From Seminavis robusta (taxonomy: Eukaryota > Bacillariophyta > Bacillariophyceae > Naviculales > Naviculaceae), in assembly GCA_903772945.1 (NCBI GenBank), contig CAICTM010000566.1, forward strand, positions 1 through 59,393: 59,393 bases of DNA, in the 5' to 3' direction. Below the pieces are notes generated by a model. It saw only the letters and a program-made list of their open reading frames with translations, was not told the DNA's origin and did not search any database. Shown here one piece after another: positions 42,775-51,800 of this stretch (within the stretch, counting starts at the first letter, position 1; the number at the start of each line of letters is the position of its first letter). The translations under genes and the position numbers were made by a program.

Positions 42775-43550
42775 TCCTTGTGGGCTGGATCAGCACCGGC
42801 TTGTAGGAGCAGTCGTACGGTATCGACACTGGCGTACTTGACGGCAAAAAAGAGTGGCGTGCAACCATTTGCGAGTGTGGCATCGACCGGAGCTCCGGCT
42901 CGAATGAGTAAATCGACCATGTCGTCGTGTCCTCTCCATCCACACTGTAACTGCAGCAGTTTCCACTGTACCAACCAATGCAGTAGCGACTGTCCTTCCA
43001 TGACAGTTTGGAGATTGAGTGGTACTACGCGAAGTTCCCACGCATCGGAAGTCGGTCCTTCCAGTAGCGCCTGCACGAGTGGACGTGTCAACCAGAACAG
43101 GACGTGATTTTCTTGGTCAAACAAAACTTGTTTGAGACGAAAGTGGAGGACTTCAGGACTGTCCAATCCAAAGCCATGACTGTAACCACGGTATTCAATG
43201 GCTGCCACCAAATCATCCAACTGAGAAATGTCGGGAGGAGCCGTCTCTGTCGTATTGTTGTCCTCTTTTAATTCCAACGAATGGGGATCCAACAGACGCG
43301 CTGCTCCGGACAGTGCAATCACCTTTTTGGGTGCTGCTTCTTCTTCTGTTGTGACACCTTGGTTTTCAATGTCTTCTTCTTCTTCTTCATGGTCTGGCTG
43401 CTGCTGCTGCTGATTGTTGTCTGCTGTAATTTCCCCACCCGCCGCCTCTTCTTCCAATTCAATCTCATAGCAGTATTCACACAGTGGTTGGGATTCCTCA
43501 GAGAACGCGTCGTCGGGTTGATCCACTCCGCATCGACTGCAAATGGGCAT
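42666..43550 (-). CDS. ankyrin-repeat protein with N-terminal zinc knuckle (possibly 5' part of the RING gene)
   Basis: A 294-codon frame from the ATG at 43550. It opens with a small zinc knuckle (MPICSRCGVDQ...CEYCYE), continues through an acidic Gln/Glu tract and an unassigned helical domain (about 95-190), then three ankyrin repeats (MVDLLIRAGAPVDATLANGC, TPLFFAVKYASVDTVRLLLQ, and CLRNALPQASPYILQLLLHN). It stops at 42666. The RING frame begins, in a different phase, 109 bases before that stop. I found no GT-AG pair that joins the two in frame. They may be two overlapping genes, one gene with an intron I cannot see, or one gene with a frameshift. Matching zinc knuckles at both ends favour one gene. 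Confidence 0.7.
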   Translation of the reverse strand: MPICSRCGVDQPDDAFSEESQPLCEYCYEIELEEEAAGGEITADNNQQQQQPDHEEEEEDIENQGVTTEEEAAPKKVIALSGAARLLDPHSLELKEDNNTTETAPPDISQLDDLVAAIEYRGYSHGFGLDSPEVLHFRLKQVLFDQENHVLFWLTRPLVQALLEGPTSDAWELRVVPLNLQTVMEGQSLLHWLVQWKLLQLQCGWRGHDDMVDLLIRAGAPVDATLANGCTPLFFAVKYASVDTVRLLLQAGADPAHKDCHKQTCLRNALPQASPYILQLLLHNRPSIPTKPFS

Positions 43551-43851
43551 CTTTCTTTCTCACTCTCTTTCCCTTCAGTGCTCAAATGCAGCTGCGTCTA
43601 CCAATCCCTATTCCGCGTCGATAGTACAGTAGGTACTACTGGTAGCAACCCTCCTTCTCTCACAGACTGCCAACAGCAAAGAACCTCAAGTAAGTGGATT
43701 TGTTGGTTCATGGAAGGGGTTGCAGGTTTGTTTCGTTCGCGGATTTTCTGTCTGGGTGCAGTGTGCAGTACTGTACTTTAACGCCTCCAAAGCCATAAGA
43801 TTTAACAATCATTTCAATTAGAGGGCAAGTTCACAACATTTTGCTTTGGAT

Positions 43852-43904
43852 TTCAGGTAGATCTGGTAATTATAAGTTTGATATTTACCCCATATCTACC
43901 TGAA
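43852..43904. repeat. short inverted repeat (11-bp arms)
   Basis: TTCAGGTAGAT at 43852-43862 pairs perfectly with ATCTACCTGAA at 43894-43904, 68 bases before the larger foldback. Confidence 0.65.
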
Positions 43905-43971
43905 CTACCTCCAAGAAACAACTTGTTTGACAGCCTGTGGGGTACCAGTCCTGGTACAGAGAGTATTAATT

Positions 43972-44164
43972 AATTTTTAAAATAGTGCTTTGTTTTCAAA
44001 CTTTTTTAAAAAGGAAGGTTTCTTTTCAAATTGAGTCCCACGAAAACCTCGTGCGATCTCGTGCGATCTCGCGCGATCTCGCGCGAGATCGTGCGAGGTG
44101 CTCAATTTGAAATGAAACCCTGTTTTTCAAAAAAGTTTGAAAACAAAACACTATTTTAAAAATT
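43972..44164. mobile_element. 193-bp foldback element with CG-rich tip
   Basis: Two arms of about 80 bases are near-perfect reverse complements. The outer ends are AATTTTTAAAATAGTG and CACTATTTTAAAAATT, then TTTGTTTTCAAACTTTTTT against AAAAAAGTTTGAAAACAAAA, and inner arms around TTTCAAATTGAG. The tip (about 44050-44095) is made of 10-base units TCGTGCGATC / TCGCGCGATC. One RNA or DNA strand could fold almost end to end. It codes for nothing. No clear target-site duplication is visible. It could be a non-autonomous foldback transposon or a source of hairpin RNA. Confidence 0.75.
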
Positions 44165-44390
44165 GAAATGCTGGTCATTATTTACAAAAGGCTTATTACT
44201 CTGGCTAGTCAGTACCCCTTCTCTGGTAACCCTAATCCCTAATGCCTATTAATTCCGGTTCGGACGTTCCGCAATTCGCAGTGCCCAAAGAACCGAGTCG
44301 AGTCGAGGCGGGACTGACTGCAAGCACCGCCACACCGCCACACCAAAGACGGAAGACACACAATCAAGACAATGATCCTCTACCGGTACC

Positions 44391-45923
44391 ATGCCTCCAA
44401 AGACGAAACATAAGGTGCAGAAGCAACGGCAGCAGAGTCCTACAAGAAATATCACTGCCAGTGGCAAACGATCTCTGACATTGCTTCAAATTCTGGTGGC
44501 TTTATCGTTGGGATTGGCGTTAGTCCATACCCTGACCCTGCTTTCACACGGTCACGCCTTGGTAGAACAAGAGAGCGATGCCTTTGCTTCTCGACACAAG
44601 AAGGATTTTCTACAACAGCGAGGCAGCAAAAACTCATTAGCATCGTTGACAGACACTACCAATGACCGCCCCGTGTTGCGCCACCTCAAGATTTTGGTAG
44701 CAATTGCCTCGTTTGATTTTCGCCAAGTCCCTCATTTGGAAGAAACGCTGGATGGGTATCACGAACTCTGTGTGGCCGGTGCCAAACAAGTCGATGTGAC
44801 GGTCCATACTACTGTGGTCTATCCCGTAGTCTGGTTGGATTTGTGGAGGACCCGATTTCCTTGTGAGAAATTTCAATTGACCTTTTCCATTGAAAACAAA
44901 AGTCATCGATTGCATTTGGTCGATCTTCATCGTCATTTATTCTATGAACAACTCGACAATTACGATTTATTCATTTATACCGAAGATGATCACAGAATAT
45001 CACCCACCACGGTGGCCACGTATTGGCAGGAAACACTGGCATTACAGGCACTTCTAAATGATGATTATACCCTCTACAATATTGGTTTGGTCCGATACGA
45101 ATACAACTTTCCATCGGCCATTATCAACGACAAGACACGACATGCCACGGAAAATGTCACTCGCGTCTATTGGGAACATTCCTGGCCATTGGCACAACAC
45201 AAACCCATTCTTCCCAATGCCGCTTCTCCACTCACGCAACTCAATTCTGCAAGTACAAATGGACAATATTACATTCACATGACGAACCATCATCAAGGCA
45301 TGTATTTGGCCACGCGACAACACCTTCAAACCTGGCGAGACTTGCCAAATTGCCAATTTGATCAACCTCAAAATCGACCGGGATACGGCAAAAACAATCG
45401 ACAGCCGCTTTTGGGCACACAACGGGTCTGGATGTCCAGTTATCAATTGTACGAAAAGAAATACTGCAACGTCCAACAAGTATTGCCCGTCGACAAATTC
45501 GGTGCCTTGACCATTCATCACGTTCCCAACAAGAATTATCGACGCAAAAAGGGTGGTCAGACCGTATTGGATTATGGTAATAGTTCATCATTACCCATGC
45601 AAGTACAACAAGGAGGAGCACCACAATTGATTACTGCCTTGCGATTGCACTTGGCCATGCGACAACAATGGCCCCTTGCACCGCAACGTCCCTATCGGGG
45701 ACCCATTCAAATGGTCGATCACGTCACACGAGAACGCACCACGGTATTAGAGGAACGATTGAAAGCCTGGCGCAACTATGTGGCACGAGGGGGTGTCTTG
45801 TCGGAAGCCGATATGGAACAAACCAATTTGATCGAATGGTCCGAACGATTGGAACGTATCCAGGAACTGGAACATCGCAAACAACGCGCTCAAGAAATCA
45901 AAAAACGACAAAACAGGGGTTGA
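44391..45923 (+). CDS. type II membrane glycosyltransferase-like protein
   Basis: A 510-residue single-exon protein from ATG 44391. A short basic cytosolic tail leads into one signal anchor (LTLLQILVALSLGLALVHTLTLL), a stem, and a luminal domain from about 100. The domain begins with a beta-strand (LKILVAIASFDFRQVPHLEE), then ELCVAGAKQVDVTVHTTVVY, and carries a DxD-like metal site DLFIYTEDDHRIS at about 195-208, as in nucleotide-sugar-dependent GT-A enzymes. Later conserved-looking blocks include ENVTRVYWEHSW and MTNHHQGMYLATRQHLQTW. The C-terminal 90 residues are charged and helical. Golgi location and glycosyltransferase activity are inferred; donor, acceptor and GT family are not known. 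Confidence 0.75.
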   Translation: MPPKTKHKVQKQRQQSPTRNITASGKRSLTLLQILVALSLGLALVHTLTLLSHGHALVEQESDAFASRHKKDFLQQRGSKNSLASLTDTTNDRPVLRHLKILVAIASFDFRQVPHLEETLDGYHELCVAGAKQVDVTVHTTVVYPVVWLDLWRTRFPCEKFQLTFSIENKSHRLHLVDLHRHLFYEQLDNYDLFIYTEDDHRISPTTVATYWQETLALQALLNDDYTLYNIGLVRYEYNFPSAIINDKTRHATENVTRVYWEHSWPLAQHKPILPNAASPLTQLNSASTNGQYYIHMTNHHQGMYLATRQHLQTWRDLPNCQFDQPQNRPGYGKNNRQPLLGTQRVWMSSYQLYEKKYCNVQQVLPVDKFGALTIHHVPNKNYRRKKGGQTVLDYGNSSSLPMQVQQGGAPQLITALRLHLAMRQQWPLAPQRPYRGPIQMVDHVTRERTTVLEERLKAWRNYVARGGVLSEADMEQTNLIEWSERLERIQELEHRKQRAQEIKKRQNRG

Positions 45924-46596
45924 TACCGGTAGGACACTCTAGTTTGAGCTTGGTCGTAATCTACGATTGCCGATCCGAGGATTGGAAAACTCATCTACTG
46001 AACGATGATACAGCGACTGGGCGTATCGAAAGAACAGCAAAGGGCTTAGACAATCAAGTTAGAGCCCAAACGAGAGAGAGAGAGGTCAACAATTTTCCAA
46101 GATGTTGAGTGGGCTCATTCAGATTTGCCTAGATGGTGGGTGAACTCATTCAGATCATGAAGAACCTCTGTGTTCTGGAAGCGATCCCCATTTGTTCTTT
46201 CTTCTTCCGATGATGGCTCTCGGAGGGACGATCGATGCGGCATGTTCCTGCGAAACACTGACCTAATCAATCGACCCTACAATCAGTTAAGCTAACCAGC
46301 AAGAAGAGCCTGTTTTGCTCGCTAATTCTCTAGTAGTTCAATCCTCCGGTCTTGTACTAGCTTTGGTTTCGTTATGAGTCAGATTGTTGTTTGCCGTTAT
46401 GCCCTCTAAATTGTTGTTACGTGTAGTGTGTGCTGTGTGTTGTTACCCTTGTTCTCATGTTACCTCTACCAATGCTCTACTGTTTTTCTTGTCTTGTTCA
46501 TCTGATCTGTACATAACTTTTCCTTCTACTGCTAGTTGCCTTCATTATCTGGATGATTTATTTCTGTTTGTGTGTTGTTGCTTGGATGTTCTTGCA
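45924..46596. other. intergenic DNA between convergent genes
   Basis: No gene seen; a GA-rich run (cgagagagagagagg) at about 46070. Confidence 0.55.
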
Positions 46597-47148
46597 TCAA
46601 TCAATCTCCCAAAATAAGGTTGAGAGTGCTTCCGACTTTTGACAATTGTTCATTTCGATGACTTCCCCACTTTTGGGATGATGCAATTGCCCCATGCACA
46701 GATTGGAAGATGCTTGACTAATGGCAAACTTGACGTCGTCGTTGGTACTTCCCGGCGTGTACCATCGTTGTCGAGCATTGGAATGATCGCAATCTCGCAA
46801 TCGGATCTGTCGTTCATCGATAAGTTCCATGCAGGTTCCCTTGGAGAGTGCCTTGATTTGGAATTCTCCATTGGTGAGTGGCTCAAAGGTCCATTTTTGA
46901 CGTCGATCGCCGGTGCATTTGGCAATGTAGACGGCATCGTCTTGACACCAGCCGATGGAAGTACCGTAAAAGCAAGTGCCGAATCCCGGAAATCCTCGAT
47001 ACGTGTGCATCATGCAGAACTGCTCGAATTCGTAATCGACGTCTTGCCACATGTATCCTTCTTCCCAGTAGAGTTGTATTCGAAAGGCATTGCACATGCA
47101 CATGACCGTAGTCCATGTGGAAACTATGTTATTGAAGAATCCAACCAT
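46597..47148 (-). CDS. beta-trefoil (QxW) lectin-like protein
   Basis: A 183-residue frame from ATG 47148. The sequence shows the QxW pattern of R-type (ricin-B-type) beta-trefoil domains: DRRQKWTFEPLTNGEFQIKA, then GTCMELID...IRLRDCDHSNARQRWYTPG. Paired Cys in each lobe (SNLCMG...MNNC) fit the fold. The N-terminal 25 residues (MVGFFNNIVSTWTTVMCMCN) might be a poor signal peptide. Domains of this type bind sugars; here only the binding module is present and there is no enzymatic partner domain. The carbohydrate target is unknown. Confidence 0.7.
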   Translation of the reverse strand: MVGFFNNIVSTWTTVMCMCNAFRIQLYWEEGYMWQDVDYEFEQFCMMHTYRGFPGFGTCFYGTSIGWCQDDAVYIAKCTGDRRQKWTFEPLTNGEFQIKALSKGTCMELIDERQIRLRDCDHSNARQRWYTPGSTNDDVKFAISQASSNLCMGQLHHPKSGEVIEMNNCQKSEALSTLFWEID

Positions 47149-48895
47149 TGTTTGTTTGTGGATTGTCTCTTATTACTTGTTGGGAAGATGTTTTTAAAAT
47201 AAAATAAATGAATGCGTTGGTCAATACACAACTTGGTTTCGTGTTCGTGTTGCGTGTTGATTTTGCGTGTGTGCCTTCCGATTGAAGAAAAGTTGGCGAT
47301 TTTGGTCAAAATGTGAGAGCCGCAAGGTCAATTCCGTTCTATGCCAATGATTATTTCAACCCGGTACTAAACTCATCGCAAGGAATGGTACGGCTCATTA
47401 TGACCTTTACTATAAGATAATCCTTTGTGTTCTTGGACCACAAGACCTCATTGTTCAAAAACTCATTCTAGTCTAGCCAGTAGCTAGCTAGCCTGCTGCC
47501 TGCCTGGATAGTTTTCTACGTTGCCCCTTCAAATGAGTACGCTATACCATAGAGTATTGAGCATATGGCAATGCTACTATTTGTTCTACCCGTATGCCAA
47601 GACCACCGCTTGTCCTTTTGGACCCCGACTCGACTCGACTCACTATCCTCCAACTTTTTGTGGTGGTAAGCTGGTACCAGGTATATCATCCTGTCGTCCT
47701 GTCGTCATCACCTGATCAAGTGCATTCTACCGATACCGTGCCGGTGCTGGTACGTACCGGTACGGTAGCTAGTGGTCAAGTGGTGTGAATTGCAGAAGCA
47801 CCTCTTTGAGCAGTCCGGTGGAGCCGTTCCTTACTCATGCTTTGGTGGTGGCTATTTACCTTATGGGCTATGTAAACATTTTTAACATTCATTGCATCAT
47901 CGTCCAACAACGTCGAGCGAAGTGGCACTCTAGTCTAACTACGTAGCTCCAAACTTTGCCAGTGCAATCAGAACGATCATCGTATTATCTTACATACGAG
48001 GTAGCCTAAATGGGTATCTTTTGAAAAGAGATCTTTCATCACGGCGAAACAATTGACAGCGGAAGCGCCAAACCCATTCCAAGAACTCGACAGGCAGGAT
48101 AACACAAAAATATCAATCCATTGAGACGGAGAGAGTTACAGCCGTGTGGAAGCAGAAAGAGAGAGTGTTGCAGAGCAGAGATAGAGAAAGAGAGTTCCAG
48201 AGAGCACAGCAGAGAGTGTGTTAGAAGAAGTGAGTAAGCAGACGCGAAGATTTGCTCGATCGACAGATACCGCCGAACGAACCAACTCTTTTCTTGTCAC
48301 GTTTGGACTGGCGGCAGTCTAGAGGTGAGCATGTCTTGTCATGTTGGAATGCGCTATCCTATCTCTTGTGATCGCCACGCAAAGTAATCACGCCTGACAG
48401 TTTGCCTTTTTGTTTGGTTGGATTCTCTCTCTCTCGCATTTTTTGCTTCGATTTTGTGTTCCGTCATTGCTGGCGCGTGGATTCGATTCTCGCTGGCTGG
48501 ATTGTCTTGTTCTTGTTGGGTAGGTACCAGGGAGAATACATTCATTATCATTATTTGTGAGAACAAGCGAGAAAAACAAAGTCACTGGTGAGTTTCTCAT
48601 GGGTCAAGCTCATTAGCTGGACAAGACAAGAGGATGCCAAAGACAGCGTGACACCGACAGCGTGGGAGTTGGAGTTTTCATGTGATTCTGATCTTATCTG
48701 ATATCTTCTTATCTCGCTTTTCTTCGTGTACACAGCAACAACTCTTGATCCAGCCAGGAAGATACCTACCTACATTGCTATTTGAGGAGACAAGGCACGA
48801 CAACGACAACACACAAACAACCCATAAACAGCCCATTAGCTACCCACAAACATTCATACTATACCCATCCATAATAAGACTATCATACATTCATT
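47149..48895. other. spacer and probable long 5' leader of the J-domain gene
   Basis: No coding gene recognised. From about 48120 the sequence is GA-rich (gagagag units). A good donor (TAGAG followed by GTGAGC, about 48325) and acceptor (TGTACACAG, about 48736) could bound a 5'-leader intron of the downstream gene. GGTACC/ACCGGT clusters lie near 47745-47765. Confidence 0.45.
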
Positions 48896-51800
48896 ATGAA
48901 CTACATTCAAGCATGCGAACGATTGGACATTCCCACGGATGTGACATTGGAAGATGCCGATTTGAAAAAGGCATTCAAACGCGCCGCACTCAAGCATCAT
49001 CCCGACAAGAATCTAGCCAATCCACAGGCAGCCAAGGAAAACTTTCATCTCATTTCCACCGCCTATGACTTTCTCAGTCAATGCGTCACCCGCCAGCAAA
49101 CGGGGCCCAATCAACCACGGTATGCCACGTCGGATAATCCAAATGGGATGATGTTTGATGACGATGATGATGATGATTACTATGATGATGATTATGATGA
49201 CGACGATGAGTGGGTGGATATGCACGATATTCTCTTTCGATCCTTCTTTTCACATTTTCATCGTGGTGGACCGTCGTTTGGAGGTGGTGGATTTGGGCAT
49301 GGACACCACTTTCATCATCATCATCATCATTCACCTCGTCAACACCAACAACAACAACATCAATATCAATATGCCAATGACAATGTGGATGATTTCTTTG
49401 AACGCTGCGCCGCACAACAACGCCGCAAACAAGAAGCACAAGAACGAGCCCGACAAAAAAAGGAAGAACACGCCGCCTACATGGCCGAGAAGGCACGCAA
49501 GGCAGAACTAGAAGGACGAGATTTCTTTGAAAGTTGGAATATCAAGCAACTTCAGGGAGAATGTCAACGACGGGGCATTTCCATCAAGGGATTGCAGCAA
49601 TCGCAGATTGTGGAGAAACTGATTGCCGATGAATCCAACAAACGATTGCGACGCGAATTGAAACTCGAAGCGCCGCTACTCGATGAATGGGCCGAAGTCA
49701 TACCACATAATACCAAGCGACCCGAAATGAATGGAATCAAAGTGCGAGTCATTGATTTCTATGATGGTGCGTTGTTGTTCTTGTTGTCCATGTGGATGTC
49801 ATGTTCCATCTTTACATGCCATGGTTTGCTCACTCTTGCTCGTTTTGTCGTGTCACCTACATATACATACATATAGACAAGTACACTATCGAATGGAATG
49901 CCAATGCGGGCAAGAAGAAAAAGAAGGGCGCAAAGGGTGACAATGGTCGCGAGTCGAAACAGGCCAGGGTCAAGCCGGAACATTTGCGATTGTGGGGAAC
50001 GGGGGATCCAAACAACGACAACAACAATACCAATAACAGCGCTGCATCCAGTACGAGTGATAAGGAAAACGACAATGGCAAAGAACCGCGACAAGGCAAA
50101 AAGAAGAACAACAACAATGCTGCTCCAAAGGAAGGTGCCACTCCAAAGAAGCAAGTTCCACCAGAAGCACGCAACACCAAGTGCTGTGCCATTTGTCACA
50201 AGGAACATGACATGGACGATAACAAGAGCCAAGACGACGACAGCAACAGCAAGACTGTCGTTCTTCCTTGTGGCCACATTTTCTGTGTCGATTGCTGTGG
50301 GGAAGGCTTTGTGCCCCACCAAAACAGCGAGGTGGAAGTACGATCGTGTCGGGTTTGTCACAAGGCGGATCCAGGGGTGCACGCCGTTGCCTGTCTCCCG
50401 TACGTTCAGGATCTACAAGATCCACCGCCCGAGCTCTTGGAGACCATTTACAAGGAGTACTCGTTGATTGTCTTGTGCGAGAGCGTCGATGCCCTGGAGA
50501 AGAAGCAGGAAAAGGAATTGGCAGCGTTGGACACGCAAAAGAGCAAGGCATTGAAGGAAAAGAAAGATGCCATTCAGAAAACGATGGGCGGTAACAACAA
50601 CAAGGATCACAACAAAAAGGGGAAACAAAAGAACAAGGATGAGGGGAAACTAATGAAGCAAGCTCAAGCGGCGTAAGTGGAGCGGGTTACTTTTGTCTTT
50701 TCCATTGGATGTTTCTCACCCGGCGTCTTTGTCGTTGCCTCTTTTTCAGTGTGGAGTCCGAGTTCAAGCCCAAGCGAGAGAACTTGGTCCGACAGCACCA
50801 AACGGCTTGGCGCTCCGTCGCCAACAATGGGTCTATGAAGGAACTAGAACAGGAACGAGATGCCGCCACGGAAGAAGTCACCAAAGCCATCGGCAAACAC
50901 TACCGCCGAGCCTCGATCAAAGTCCATCCTGATCGCCATGGCGACAAGTTTCAGGCGGAATTCGAAGCTCTCACAAAAGCGCGGGATACGCTTTCGGATG
51001 TAGCACTGCGCCACAAGTACGTGGAGCAGATGTTACAGATTGTTTGTTCGGTCGGCACGATGTGGGTTGCTTCGTCGCACAAGTCTTGGGTAGAAAAACA
51101 TCAGCAGAAGAAGAAGAACTCGGATGCACCTGGGAACCAGGCTCCCAAGGCCATTGAAGGAGGCCTGATGCATACGAAACCTCGTAAACCCGGTTTTGCC
51201 ATTTTGAACGTGGGAGAGCGTCGCATTCGTGTATACTTGCGCGTTCGTGGAGGCTCGTGGTACGAGTTCAATTCCTATTGCCAGTCGGTTCATATCGTGG
51301 GGGAACGAGCGGACGCCAACAACGAGGTAACGGGGGAATACAACAAGACCATCATCAAGGACAATTTTACAACGAAACTTGCGGGCGAAATTGAGGTGGA
51401 CCTGACTCTGCCACATCATGGTTTGTGGGATATTCGTTGGTCGTTCACCGTCGAATTGGAATCTGGAGATACTGACGAGTCGGAGCTATCGACAGAGGCC
51501 ACTGTGGACCTCGTTTCGCCCAAGTTCAAAGCCCAAATGAGTCACATGAAATCGTTTGAAGGAGTTGCTCAGCGTCGTACGATGGAGCTCCTCGGAGCGC
51601 TGCGGAAGCTGTCGACTACAACGGGGACACACGCCAACGCTCAGAGTCGCTACGAAACGCTTCGGGAAGCCACGTTGAAAGCGAAGCACTGTGAATTCCA
51701 TTTGGAAAAGGCCATGGGGACAGTGGGGGTCAACGTGACGTCTCCTGACACTCCACTGGGTGCGCTTCGTTCTGCGCTTGTCCAGGCAAAGCCCCTTTTG

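Larger units (their letters stand above)
43551..44390. promoter_or_regulatory. divergent promoter region with foldback structures
   Basis: The two flanking genes point away from each other, so this 840-bp spacer should contain both promoters. It holds the inverted repeats at 43852-43904 and 43972-44164. No specific binding site is claimed. Confidence 0.5.

Noticed and set aside
42290..42943. 217-codon minus-strand frame in the third phase
   Set aside because: Overlaps both the ankyrin and the RING frames and has no motif of its own.
49155..49215. GAT/GAC-rich tract considered as a microsatellite outside genes
   Set aside because: It is in frame within exon 1 of the J-domain gene and encodes the Asp-rich segment.
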